Of a stretch of DNA of 55,415 nt, positions 34,919 through 44,246 are shown one piece after another; within the stretch, counting starts at the first letter, position 1; each line of letters begins with the position of its first letter. Made by a program: the position numbers and the translations under genes. Location of the stretch: contig NZ_JAUNHK010000006.1 of the NCBI RefSeq assembly GCF_030523985.1, positions 1-55,415 of the forward strand, read 5' to 3'. This DNA is from Deinococcus sp. (lineage in GTDB: Bacteria > Deinococcota > Deinococci > Deinococcales > Deinococcaceae). Under the pieces are notes generated by a model, which saw only the letters and a list, made by a program, of their open reading frames with translations, made no database searches and was not told the origin of the DNA.

Positions 34919-36049
34919 TTAGCGGCGGCGGCGCGGGTCGAAGGCGTCGCGCAGACCGTCGCCCACGAACTGCCAGCCCAGAACGGCCAACATGATGAAC
35001 ACGCCCGGCAGCAGCACCCAGGGACGAGTGTCGAGCGACTCGAAGCCGCCGTCTTGCGCCAGTTTGAGCAGACTGCCCCACGAAGCGTAAGGCTCCACGA
35101 TGCCGATGCCGATAAAGCTCAGGCCCGATTCGGTGAGGATGTAACCGGGAATCGCCAGCGACATCGCCACGATGATGAAGGTGGCCGAGTTGGGCAGCAA
35201 GTGCTGACCGATGATGCGGGCGTCCGACGCACCGAGGGCGTTGGCGGCCTGCACATAGTCCATTTCGCGGCCCGACAGAATCTGTCCACGGACCACACGG
35301 GCGATACCGCCCCAGCCGATGAACGCCAGCAGACCGACCACGATGTAGAACACCAGAATCGGGTTGGCTTCGAGCGGGAACATGGCGCGCAGCAGAATCA
35401 GCAGGAAGAGGTCGGGAATGGCGGCCAGCACTTCGACCAGACGCATGATGATGGTGTCGGCCAGCCCCCGGAAGTATCCGGCGATGCCGCCCAGCACCAG
35501 CCCCAGCACCAGCGACAGCACCGAGGCGATGATGCCGATGGTCAGGCTGATTTGCGAACCGTACATGATGCGCGAGAACTGGTCACGCCCGAAGTTGTCG
35601 CTGCCCAGCAGGTAGAGCTTGCAGGGTTCGTCCACGCCCAGGAGTTTGAGGCTGCTGGGGATAAAGCCCAGGAACTTGTAGGTGCGGCCCTCAATGTCGG
35701 GGTTGCGGACAAAGAACTTGACCGGGCACTTGACCGAAGGGTCTTCGGTGTACTTGTCACGGAAGGTTTCCATGTCGATGTCGCGCTTGAGGCCGTAGAC
35801 GTGCGGGGCAAACTTGCCGTCATCCTGCCAGTGAATCTTGGTGGGGGGTGCCCAGGAAATACGGTCGGAAGTGCTGTACTCGGTCAGGCCGTAAGGGGCC
35901 AGGAAGCCCGCGAACAGGGCGATGAGATAAAGAAAGCCCAGGATGAACAGGCCCAGGCGGGCCAAGGGGTTGCGGAAAAACTGGGTCCGAATGACCTGCC
36001 ACTGGCTCTTGGACTTCTGAATTTTCTGAGGTGCGGTTGCCGTTGTCAT
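34919..36049 (-). CDS. Oligopeptide ABC importer permease, OppC type
   Basis: A 376-residue permease. It has an N-terminal helix (about 33-53), a long periplasmic insert (about 55-170, with RDIDMETFRDKYTEDP and two Cys at KCPVKF and EPCKLY), and a BPD_transp_1 domain with five helices. The EAA-type coupling loop reads YVQAANALGASDARIIGQHLLP. The N-terminal insert is longer than in E. coli OppC (about 300 residues), accounting for the extra length. GGAG precedes the ATG; 11 nt separate it from the OppB-type gene. Confidence 0.93.
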   Translation of the reverse strand: MTTATAPQKIQKSKSQWQVIRTQFFRNPLARLGLFILGFLYLIALFAGFLAPYGLTEYSTSDRISWAPPTKIHWQDDGKFAPHVYGLKRDIDMETFRDKYTEDPSVKCPVKFFVRNPDIEGRTYKFLGFIPSSLKLLGVDEPCKLYLLGSDNFGRDQFSRIMYGSQISLTIGIIASVLSLVLGLVLGGIAGYFRGLADTIIMRLVEVLAAIPDLFLLILLRAMFPLEANPILVFYIVVGLLAFIGWGGIARVVRGQILSGREMDYVQAANALGASDARIIGQHLLPNSATFIIVAMSLAIPGYILTESGLSFIGIGIVEPYASWGSLLKLAQDGGFESLDTRPWVLLPGVFIMLAVLGWQFVGDGLRDAFDPRRRR

Positions 36050-36060
36050 CTCCAGGCTCC

Positions 36061-37044
<984 letters not shown>

Positions 37045-37130
37045 GGTAATGACCCTCCACGCGCATCAGGTGTTGCCCTGAAAGGAACAAAAGGTGTCTC
37101 GGCTCTCATTTGGCCGGATTCATGGATTGA

Positions 37131-37157
37131 GCGCGGGGCCATGTGGTAGCCCCGCGC
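37131..37157. promoter_or_regulatory. Intercistronic hairpin between binding protein and permease genes
   Basis: GCGCGGGGC (37131-37139) and GCCCCGCGC (37149-37157) pair perfectly around a 9-nt loop. No T run follows on the minus strand. In importer operons such structures protect the upstream binding-protein mRNA and allow partial read-through, giving excess binding protein (known elsewhere, inferred here). Confidence 0.6.
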
Positions 37158-37198
37158 CCGACTGGAACTCAGAATTGAATTCTAGGCGTGGTCAGCTC

Positions 37199-38971
37199 TT
37201 ACTTGATCCAGGTCAGCGCGATGTCGCGGGGACCGTAGAAACCGGCGTTCAGTGCGGTCATGGCGTTGCGGGGCAGCTCGCCTTGCACGCGGTCAGTCCA
37301 GGCGTAGTGAACGGTCTGGGCAGCCAGCTGGATGTAGGGCTGGTTTTCCATTTCGTTCTTCTGGATCTGGGCGGCGACAGCCTTGCGCTTGGCGAGGTCG
37401 AACTCGGCGCGGCCCTTCCAGTACAGGTTCACGGCCTGGGTTTCGAAGGGGAAGCGGCACTTGTTGCTCTGGTTGAACATGTGCAGGTTGCCGCCGTCGG
37501 TCAGGCCGGAGCATTCCACGACGTTGGGGCCGGACACGGGGTAAGCGCGTCCACCGCCGACCAGACCGATGATGATGGCGTCGAAGTTACGGCGACCGAA
37601 GTTGTCCTTGGCGTCGAGCAGGGTGGTCATCTGGTTGAAAGCGATGAAGCTGGTGTTGATCTTGACGCCCACCTTCTTGGCTTCGTCCTGGATGATCTTG
37701 GCGTAGCCCTGACGACGGGTGTTTTCGGCGTTGGTGATCAGGGTGAACTCGAGCTTGTTGCCCGCCTTGTCGGCCAGGATGCCGTCCTTGCCCTTCTTGA
37801 AGCCGAGTTCGGCCAGCAGCTTGGCAGCGGCGGTGGGGTTGAACTTGTACTTGTCCATGCCCGAGGGGATCCAGTCCTTGTAGACGGGGTAAACCGAGGT
37901 GTAGGTGGGCTGACCGAGACCGCCGAGCGTCAGGTCGACCATCGCTTCACGGTTCATCAGCATGCTCATGGCCTGACGGAACTTGACGTTGGAAAACAGC
38001 TTGGTCTTGAAGGTGGCACTATCGTCCATGTTAAAGACCATGAAGTCGCTGCTGGCGCGAGCGCTGGCGTTGGGAATCAGCACACCTTTGACCTTTCCGC
38101 TGTCGATGGCCGACTTGACCTGGGCCAAACGGTCACGGAGGTCGGGGCTGTAGCTGTCGAGGTTGCCACCCAGGAACTGGGCAAGCTGCGCGTTGGCGTC
38201 AGCCACGATGTTGATCTGCACGCCGTCCATGTAGGGCAGCGATTTGCCCGCGCTGTCCTTGTTCCACTCGCCGAAGTAGGGGTTCTTCTTGAGGATGGCA
38301 CGCTCACCGCGCACGTACCGCTCCAGCATAAAGGGGCCGCTGGTCACGACGTTCTTGGGGTCGGCGCTGATGGTCCACATGTCCTTGATGCCTTCAGCGC
38401 CCTTGGACTTGTAGACGGGCATGAAGATGTGGGTCGGCTGAGGCTCGAAGCCCCACAGGGTTTCCAGAGCCAGCACGTCGGCCTTGGGGAACACGATCTT
38501 GATGGTGTTGGCATCCACCTTGCTGACCTTGATGGGCTGGTTGTTGATGAACCAGCCGTCGTAGCTGTTGCTGCCCACATCTTTGTTGGTGTGGATGGTG
38601 AAGCTGGTGATCCAGTCGTCGGCGGTGATCGGCTTGCCGTCGCTCCACTTCATGCCCTGACGGATGTCCACCGTGAAGGTCCGCTTGTCGGCGGACTGAG
38701 TGTACTTCTCGGCCATGTAGGGGTAGAACTGGTTGGTGATGGGATCGATTCCCAACAGGCCGCCGGCACTCAGAAGGGCGGGCAGGTTGGGGCTTTCTGC
38801 CGTGGTGAAGGGGTTGTTGGTCTTGAAGTCCTGAAGGTTGACGGCGCGGAAGGTACCGCCCGTCTTGACTTCGCTGGCCTTGTTGGTGGTCCAGCTCGCA
38901 GGGTAGACGAACGGCGCAGCGAGCGAGGTGCTCGCAGCCAGGGCCAGGGCCAGCATCATTGCTTTCTTCAT
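37199..38971 (-). CDS. Oligopeptide ABC importer, periplasmic/surface binding protein (OppA type, SBP_bac_5)
   Basis: A 590-residue binding protein. Residues 1-18 are a signal peptide (KKAMMLALALAASTSLAA) without lipobox Cys. The SBP_bac_5 fold is seen in LPALLSAGGLLGIDPITNQF, the family signature-like KRTFTVDIRQGMKWSDGKPI, FRQAMSMLMNREAM and ELGFKKGKDGILADK. The start at 38971 is fixed by a GGAGG 7 nt upstream. A promoter is visible at 39064-39092. First gene of the operon. The substrate, presumably peptides used by this proteolytic organism, is inferred from family only. Confidence 0.94.
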   Translation of the reverse strand: MKKAMMLALALAASTSLAAPFVYPASWTTNKASEVKTGGTFRAVNLQDFKTNNPFTTAESPNLPALLSAGGLLGIDPITNQFYPYMAEKYTQSADKRTFTVDIRQGMKWSDGKPITADDWITSFTIHTNKDVGSNSYDGWFINNQPIKVSKVDANTIKIVFPKADVLALETLWGFEPQPTHIFMPVYKSKGAEGIKDMWTISADPKNVVTSGPFMLERYVRGERAILKKNPYFGEWNKDSAGKSLPYMDGVQINIVADANAQLAQFLGGNLDSYSPDLRDRLAQVKSAIDSGKVKGVLIPNASARASSDFMVFNMDDSATFKTKLFSNVKFRQAMSMLMNREAMVDLTLGGLGQPTYTSVYPVYKDWIPSGMDKYKFNPTAAAKLLAELGFKKGKDGILADKAGNKLEFTLITNAENTRRQGYAKIIQDEAKKVGVKINTSFIAFNQMTTLLDAKDNFGRRNFDAIIIGLVGGGRAYPVSGPNVVECSGLTDGGNLHMFNQSNKCRFPFETQAVNLYWKGRAEFDLAKRKAVAAQIQKNEMENQPYIQLAAQTVHYAWTDRVQGELPRNAMTALNAGFYGPRDIALTWIK

Positions 38972-39063
38972 GAAATCCTCCGGGATATTCTGGAAAAAGC
39001 CAACGTCGGAGCGCACTCGCTCGGCAACGTCAGCGTGAGAGGTTAGGGATTTCCAGCGCGGTC

Positions 39064-39092
39064 AATATATGGACTTGCCTACACGGGGTCAA
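39064..39092 (-). promoter_or_regulatory. Sigma-70-type promoter of the importer operon
   Basis: On the minus strand TTGACC (39087-39092), a 17-nt spacer and TATATT (39064-39069). This is the best -35/-10 pair in the window. It predicts an about 85-nt leader before the binding-protein ATG, unlike the leaderless genes nearby. The rest of the 360-nt intergenic stretch 38972-39331 shows nothing else I can name. Confidence 0.75.
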
Positions 39093-39331
39093 GTGTTTGT
39101 CATGCATTTTTGTCACAATAGGGGCTTAGTGCACAATCTTTTCGGCTGCTGGGAACTGCTCGTTCTGACCCAGGGACAGAGGCCAAATTTCCCGTCATGA
39201 CTGACCTTTTGACGGGGCTTCGCACACCTGCAAATCCGAAAAACGCGTGATGGTGGTGGTCCAGGGGACGGGCAGGAGAAAACGACATGGCTCTCCCTTC
39301 CCCTTTGACCGAAGGCGCTATCTTCCCTGTT

Positions 39332-41485
39332 ATGTCTGTGGCAGAACCACCCTCCAAAACCCATCCCGATTTTGAACGAGAATCCACCCATCTGGGGGGG
39401 ACCGTGCAGGCCATGATTCGCCAGATTGAAGCCTGGGAAGACCGCGACCGCAACGCCGGAGCCGACCTGGAAACCTCGGTGACGATGGCCGACACCGCCG
39501 AGGAGCACGCCGCCATGCTGAGCGTGCATGTCCACCAGCCTTACTTCGGCAGCCTGAAGGTGCGCGTCGGCGGGCGCGAACAGACGCTCTATATCGGCAA
39601 GCACGCCTTTCGGGACGTGGAAGGGCCGCACCACGTCCTGAGTTGGGACAGCGAAGTGGGCAGCCTCTTTTATTCGGATGTGCTGGACTGGACGCCGCGC
39701 CGGGGCGGAAAAGGCCAGATCAAGCGCCGCCGTCAGCTGGACGTGGCGAAGAAGAAGCTGCTGCGAATCACCGACCTGTACGACGACGAAAACGGCGGGG
39801 ACACGGGCGGACGCGAGGAAGTGCTGCTTCGCCGCCTCGAAGAAGGCAGCACCGCCGGAATGCGCGACGTGGTCGAAACCTTGCAGCCCGAGCAGAACGA
39901 GGCGATGCGCTTTCCGGCAGGCACCCCCGTGATTATTCAGGGGGCCGCCGGGTCGGGCAAAACCACCATCGGCTTTCACCGCCTCGCCTGGATGACCAGT
40001 CCTGACCGGGGCGTTCACCGCGCCGACCCCGCCGCCTGCATGGTGCTGATGCCCAACCGCGTGCTGGCGGTGTACGCTTCGCGCATCCTGCCGGAACTGG
40101 GCATCGGCGGCGTCAGCGTGACCACGCCTGAAATGTGGGCGACGGGGCTGCTGGGCCTGGAAAAACTGGAAGTCACCGACCGCACGCTGACCCTGCTGCT
40201 GACCGATACCGACAACGCAAGGCGGGCGCTGGCGTGGCGGCGGGCCAAACTGCTGGGCGACGCCCGGATGCTGGACGTGGTTCGCACCCACCTCTGGAAC
40301 AAGTTCGGGGCGGCGCTGCGCGGCCAGGGCCTCCAAGAGACGATAGAGGTGCGCGGGCGCGGCGCATTGACCTTCACCCTGCAGGAAAGCGACCTGGCCC
40401 AGATGCTGCACGACGTCTTCGCCGCCGACCCGCTGGACGGCTACCGCGCCGGATTCCGCCGTCTGGTCGAGGAAAATGCCCTCTCGCGCCTGCGGGTGCC
40501 CGAGGAGGAAGAAGCCAGCGTGCGCCGCCAACTCAGCAAGGGGCTGACCACGCTGCTGGGACGGATTTTTGCCTCCACCACGCCCGTGACCGAGACGCGC
40601 CGCCTGCTGGCCGACGAAGCCAGTTTGCAGGCCAGCGGACTGCTGACCGACAAGGAAATCCGCCTGCTGCTGACCGACCCCCTCAGCGGGATTCCCGTGC
40701 CACGCCGCGCCCACGCCGACGTGACCGAACTCCCTATCATGCTCGCCATGCAGGCCTTTACGGGCGGAATTGGGCGGCAGGTGGGGCGCACGCTGGAACC
40801 CTTCGACCATGTGGTGCTGGACGAAGCGCAGGACTATTCGCCGCTGCTGTACGCGCTGCTGGCCCGCGCCGCCCGCCCTGGGCATGTGACCGCGCTGGGC
40901 GACCTCAACCAGGGCATGCACGGCTACAAGGGGCCGAGCAGTTGGGCCGCCGTGCAGGAGCAGTTGCCGGGGGCGCAGGTGCTTACGCTTTCGCGCACCT
41001 ACCGCTCGACCCGCCAAATCACGGCACTGGGCGCACGCATTGCCGAGACCTACAACCGCGCCGCGCAGGTGCAGGGCGTAGACCGCGACGGGGCCGAGGT
41101 GCAGCGCTACGAGGGGCCGGACGAGCGGGCGCTGATTGCCCAGGCCGTCAAGGACGCGCAGGCCGCCGGACACACCAACATCGCCATCGTGACGCGCCGC
41201 GCCGCCGACGCCGACCGCCTGAGTACCGAACTGCGCGACTTCGACACCGACGCCCAGCCGATTACCACACAGGAACACCGTTTTAAGGGCGGGCTGGTCA
41301 TCTTGCCTGTCAGCCTCGCCAAAGGGCTGGAGTTCAGCGCGGCGATTGTCACCGGGGCCAACCAGACCACCTACGACGAGAGCACCGAGTACGAGCGGCG
41401 GCTGCTGTACGTCGCTGCCAGCCGCGCCCTGCACTGGCTGGGGCTGGTCAGCGGCGGCGAGGCACTGCACCCGCTGGTGCGCTGA
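39332..41485 (+). CDS. helD: HelD-like superfamily 1 helicase (helicase IV/UvrD group)
   Basis: A 717-residue SF1 ATPase. The N-terminal region (about 1-190) follows the HelD plan: a helical start, then HQPYFGSLKVRVGGREQTLYIGK and FYSDVLDWTPRRGGKG. Walker A is IIQGAAGSGKTTIGFHRLAW (about 200-219), motif II VVLDEAQDYSPLLYALL (about 493-509), motif III ALGDLNQGMHG, motif IV region LSRTYRSTRQI, and motifs V-VI KGLEFSAAIV and RLLYVAASRALH. HelD proteins act on DNA or release stalled RNA polymerase; which applies here cannot be told. I chose the ATG at 39332 because TATCTT (39319-39324) lies 7 nt before it; an in-frame ATG at 39287 would be upstream of that box. Confidence 0.9.
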   Translation: MSVAEPPSKTHPDFERESTHLGGTVQAMIRQIEAWEDRDRNAGADLETSVTMADTAEEHAAMLSVHVHQPYFGSLKVRVGGREQTLYIGKHAFRDVEGPHHVLSWDSEVGSLFYSDVLDWTPRRGGKGQIKRRRQLDVAKKKLLRITDLYDDENGGDTGGREEVLLRRLEEGSTAGMRDVVETLQPEQNEAMRFPAGTPVIIQGAAGSGKTTIGFHRLAWMTSPDRGVHRADPAACMVLMPNRVLAVYASRILPELGIGGVSVTTPEMWATGLLGLEKLEVTDRTLTLLLTDTDNARRALAWRRAKLLGDARMLDVVRTHLWNKFGAALRGQGLQETIEVRGRGALTFTLQESDLAQMLHDVFAADPLDGYRAGFRRLVEENALSRLRVPEEEEASVRRQLSKGLTTLLGRIFASTTPVTETRRLLADEASLQASGLLTDKEIRLLLTDPLSGIPVPRRAHADVTELPIMLAMQAFTGGIGRQVGRTLEPFDHVVLDEAQDYSPLLYALLARAARPGHVTALGDLNQGMHGYKGPSSWAAVQEQLPGAQVLTLSRTYRSTRQITALGARIAETYNRAAQVQGVDRDGAEVQRYEGPDERALIAQAVKDAQAAGHTNIAIVTRRAADADRLSTELRDFDTDAQPITTQEHRFKGGLVILPVSLAKGLEFSAAIVTGANQTTYDESTEYERRLLYVAASRALHWLGLVSGGEALHPLVR

Positions 41486-41493
41486 AAGACGTT

Positions 41494-41695
41494 GATGGGT
41501 GATGGTTCCGCTTCGCGGATGGATGATGGAAAAAGGGGCCTTTGCGAGGTCAGTTCGCAAGGGGGAAAGCCCCCCTCCCCTTGCTTCGCCAGGCCCTCCC
41601 CCGCCGAGGTGGAGGGTCAAAGAACGCGGCCCTGTTCTGCCCGCTGCTCCAACCGTCCTTTTCCATCATTCATCCGCGTGAGCGAACCCATTATC
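41494..41695. repeat. Composite repeat element with inverted GATGG ends (family C)
   Basis: The left end TTGATGGGTGATGGTTCCGC and TTCGCGGATGGATGATGGAA is mirrored at the right end by TTCCATCATTCATCCGCG and AACCCATTATCTATCATC. The inside holds GCAAGGGGGAAAGCCCCC and a CCCTCCCCCGCCGAGGTGGAGGG section like the core of family A. So this is a mosaic of two repeat families. It fills most of the 341-nt gap between the helicase and pyrG genes. Confidence 0.7.
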
Positions 41696-41715
41696 TATCA
41701 TCTCTGCTCCCGTGC

Positions 41716-41788
41716 TATCCTCAAATCCCGGAGGCCACACGCCCCGGCTTTTTTGTTTTGGGCGTGTGGCATGTGCCTTTTCTTTGCG
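41716..41788 (+). promoter_or_regulatory. pyrG promoter and leader hairpin (candidate attenuator)
   Basis: A TATCCT box at 41716-41721 is followed by an 11-bp perfect hairpin: GCCACACGCCC (41734-41744) and GGGCGTGTGGC (41760-41770) with a 15-nt loop containing TTTTTTGTTTT. A T-rich stretch (CCTTTTCTTT) begins 6 nt after. Transcribed in the pyrG leader it could form a terminator or attenuator. The pyrG Shine-Dalgarno is further downstream at about 41815. Confidence 0.6.
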
Positions 41789-41826
41789 CCCCTTCCTCAC
41801 CTCAAACCTTTTCCGGAGGGAAATCC

Positions 41827-43470
41827 ATGAAATACATTTTCGTCACCGGCGGCGTCGTCAGCAGCCTCGGCAAAGGCGTGGCAAGCGCCAGCCTGGGCGC
41901 CTTGCTCCGCGCACGCGGCTACAAAGTCACCGCCGTCAAAATCGACCCTTACATCAACATCGACGCCGGAACCATGCGCCCCTACGAGCACGGCGAATGC
42001 TTCGTGACCGCCAGCGGCGCGGAAACCGACCTCGACATCGGCAACTACGAGCGCTTCCTCGACCTCGACATTCCGCCGGGCAGCAACATCACCACCGGAC
42101 AGGTCTATCAGGAGGTCATCCGCAAGGAGCGGGCCGGGGATTACCTGTCGCAAACCGTGCAGGTCATTCCGCACGTCACCGACGAAATCAAGCGGCGCAT
42201 CCGGGCGGCGGGCGAGTCGGCGGGCGCGGAAATCGTGCTGATTGAGGTCGGCGGCACGGTGGGCGACATCGAATCGCTGCCCTTCCTCGAAGCCATACGG
42301 CAGTTCCAGTTCGACGAGGGCGACCAGAACGTGCTGTTCCTGCACCTGACGCTGGTGCCGTACCTGGGCACGTCCAACGAATTCAAGACCAAGCCCACCC
42401 AGCACAGCGTGGCCCAACTGCGCTCCTACGGCATCACGCCCGACATCGTGATGGTGCGCAGCAAGGAAAAATTGCCGCCGGAAATTACCCGCAAAATCGC
42501 CGCCTTTACCAGCGTGCGCGAAAACCGGGTGTTTTCCAGCTACGACGTGAGCCACGTCTACGAGGTGCCGCTGGCGCTGGAAGAGCAGGGGCTGGGCAAG
42601 GCAGTGGAAGACCTGCTGGGCCTGGAACGCACGCACCCGCGCCTGGGCGTGTGGACGGACGCGGTCAAGACCATCAAGCAGCCGGGGCATCAGGTCACGA
42701 TTGCCATTGCGGGCAAGTACACCGCCATGCCCGACGCCTACCTCTCGCTGATGGAGTCGCTGACCCACGCCGGAATCGCCAACGACGCCAAGGTGAACAT
42801 CAAGTGGGTCAACGCCGAGCAACTCGCCGAAGCGGGCGAGGGCGAACTGGAGGCCCAACTGGGCGACGCCGACGGCATTCTGGTGCCTGGAGGCTTCGGC
42901 ATTCGCGGCATCGAGGGCAAGGTCAAGGCCGCGCAGTACGCCCGCACACGCGGCGTGCCGTACCTGGGCATCTGCCTGGGGATGCAGATTGCGGTCATCG
43001 AGTACGCCCGCCACGTCGCCGGAATCGAGGGGGCCAACAGCGCCGAGTTCGACGAGTACGCCAAAAACAAGGTCATCGACCTGATGCCCGAACAACTCGA
43101 AGTCGAGGGCATGGGCGGCACCATGCGCCTGGGCGACTGGCCGATGGAACTACAGGCCGGAACCAAAATCGCCGAACTGTACGGCATCCCCCAGGGCGGC
43201 ACGGTCAAGGAACGCCACCGCCACCGCTACGAGGTCAACCCCGCCTACACCGATAGGCTAAAAGATGCGGGCCTGACCATCAGCGGCGTGACCCCCGGCG
43301 TGGAAGGACGCGGCGCGGGCCTGGTCGAAAGCGTGGAAATCGCGGGCCACCCCTTCTTCGTGGCGCTGCAAGCCCACCCCGAATTCAAGAGCCGCCCCAT
43401 GCGGCCTAGCCCGCCGTTTGCGGGGTTTGTGAAGGCGGCGCTGGAGAGGCAGATGGCTGATAGCCGATAG
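41827..43470 (+). CDS. pyrG: CTP synthase
   Basis: A 547-residue enzyme making CTP from UTP, ATP and glutamine. The N-terminal synthase domain starts KYIFVTGGVVSSLGKGVASA (P-loop) and has TVKIDPYINIDAG-like KIDPYINIDAGTM and EVGGTVGDIESLPFLEA. The C-terminal class I glutaminase domain has LGICLGMQIAVIEYAR with the nucleophile Cys (about 382) and LQAHPEFKSRPMRPSPPF with His-Glu. GGAGGG lies about 7 nt before the ATG. The extreme C-terminus (RQMADSR) and the stop are encoded by a GATGGCTGATAGCCGATAG repeat, so the last few residues appear to be repeat-derived. Confidence 0.97.
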   Translation: MKYIFVTGGVVSSLGKGVASASLGALLRARGYKVTAVKIDPYINIDAGTMRPYEHGECFVTASGAETDLDIGNYERFLDLDIPPGSNITTGQVYQEVIRKERAGDYLSQTVQVIPHVTDEIKRRIRAAGESAGAEIVLIEVGGTVGDIESLPFLEAIRQFQFDEGDQNVLFLHLTLVPYLGTSNEFKTKPTQHSVAQLRSYGITPDIVMVRSKEKLPPEITRKIAAFTSVRENRVFSSYDVSHVYEVPLALEEQGLGKAVEDLLGLERTHPRLGVWTDAVKTIKQPGHQVTIAIAGKYTAMPDAYLSLMESLTHAGIANDAKVNIKWVNAEQLAEAGEGELEAQLGDADGILVPGGFGIRGIEGKVKAAQYARTRGVPYLGICLGMQIAVIEYARHVAGIEGANSAEFDEYAKNKVIDLMPEQLEVEGMGGTMRLGDWPMELQAGTKIAELYGIPQGGTVKERHRHRYEVNPAYTDRLKDAGLTISGVTPGVEGRGAGLVESVEIAGHPFFVALQAHPEFKSRPMRPSPPFAGFVKAALERQMADSR

Positions 43471-43560
43471 CGGATAGCGAAAAAAGGCGATGGCTCTGGC
43501 AATAGCTGGGGCCTTCTCTTTTGCCATCCGCCATCTGCCATCTGCCTTCAGCCATCCGCG
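43448..43560. repeat. GCAGATGG/CCATCTGC inverted repeat cluster at the end of pyrG
   Basis: The left arm GGCAGATGGCTGATAGCCGA and GCGGATAGCGAAAA is mirrored by TTTTGCCATCCGCCATCT and GCCATCTGCCTTCAGCCATC on the right. The 24 bp at 43530-43553 recur exactly, inverted, at 27065-27088. The element begins inside pyrG, supplies its stop codon, and extends to the -10 box of the next gene. Confidence 0.75.
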
Positions 43561-43572
43561 TATCCTTTCCCC

Positions 43573-44226
43573 ATGCGTCTTCCCCGCCGTTTTTCCCTGC
43601 TGGCCGCGCTCGCGGCTGGCGTCTGGTATCTCCGCAGCGTCTACCGTTTCCGCGACCCGGTGCGCTTGCCCGCCACTCAGGACGCGGGGGCTGTGCTGAG
43701 TCCCGCCGATGGGCTGGTGTCCTTCGTGCGCCGCATCGAGGACGGTGGGGTCGAAGGGTTGAAAGTCGCTGAACTGCTCGGCACGACCCAGCGAGAAGGC
43801 TGGCTGCTGGGCCTCCACGTGGGGCCGCTGGACGTGCATTTCACCTATGCCCCGGCGGAAGGCACGGTGCTGAATGCAGGCCACAAGCCGGGACAGAGCC
43901 TCGGAGTGCCCCTGGCCGACGCCGCGCAGATGCTGCTGGGCCGCCCCGCCGACCTGCTGGAAAGCGACGCGCTGGCCCGCAACGAGCGCTACAGCTACGC
44001 CGTGCAGCAGCCCGACGGACAAACCCTGACGGTGGGACTGGTCGGCAGCGGGCGCGGGCTTCAGGCCACCACTTACCTCAGCGAAGGCCAGAGCGTGCGC
44101 CAGGGCAACAAGGCGGCGTTCCTGGCCGAAGGCGGGCTGGTGCTGCTGGCCCTGCCTGCCACCATGACTCCCCAGGTCAGCGTGGGCGAGCGCGTGCGCG
44201 GGGCGGAAACGGTGGTGGCCCGCTGA
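43573..44226 (+). CDS. Phosphatidylserine decarboxylase-like protein without the autocleavage serine
   Basis: A 217-residue homologue of short-form (archaetidyl/phosphatidyl) serine decarboxylase. A TM segment at about 5-22 is followed by AVLSPADGLVSFVR, HVGPLDVHFTYAPAEGTVLN, NERYSYAVQQPDGQTLTVGL and a C-terminus with GETVVAR-like GAETVVAR. Active enzymes cut themselves at a Gly-Ser pair (FGSRVD-type) to make the pyruvoyl group. At that place this protein reads AEGGLVLLALP, so Ser is replaced by Gly. By family knowledge it should not form the cofactor, and may be a binding or regulatory protein. A TATCCT box (43561-43566) lies 6 nt before the ATG. Confidence 0.83.
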   Translation: MRLPRRFSLLAALAAGVWYLRSVYRFRDPVRLPATQDAGAVLSPADGLVSFVRRIEDGGVEGLKVAELLGTTQREGWLLGLHVGPLDVHFTYAPAEGTVLNAGHKPGQSLGVPLADAAQMLLGRPADLLESDALARNERYSYAVQQPDGQTLTVGLVGSGRGLQATTYLSEGQSVRQGNKAAFLAEGGLVLLALPATMTPQVSVGERVRGAETVVAR

Positions 44227-44246
44227 GGCTCCAACCGCTGCAATGA

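Noticed and set aside
37094..39046. A 650-codon plus-strand frame opposite the binding protein gene
   Set aside because: Shadow frame; the minus strand has signal peptide, Shine-Dalgarno, promoter and SBP_bac_5 features.
39113..41620. An 835-codon open frame on the minus strand opposite the helicase gene
   Set aside because: It is the antisense shadow of a GC-rich gene: its product is low-complexity (Gly/Val/His/Gln-rich) without motifs, while the plus strand encodes complete SF1 helicase motifs.
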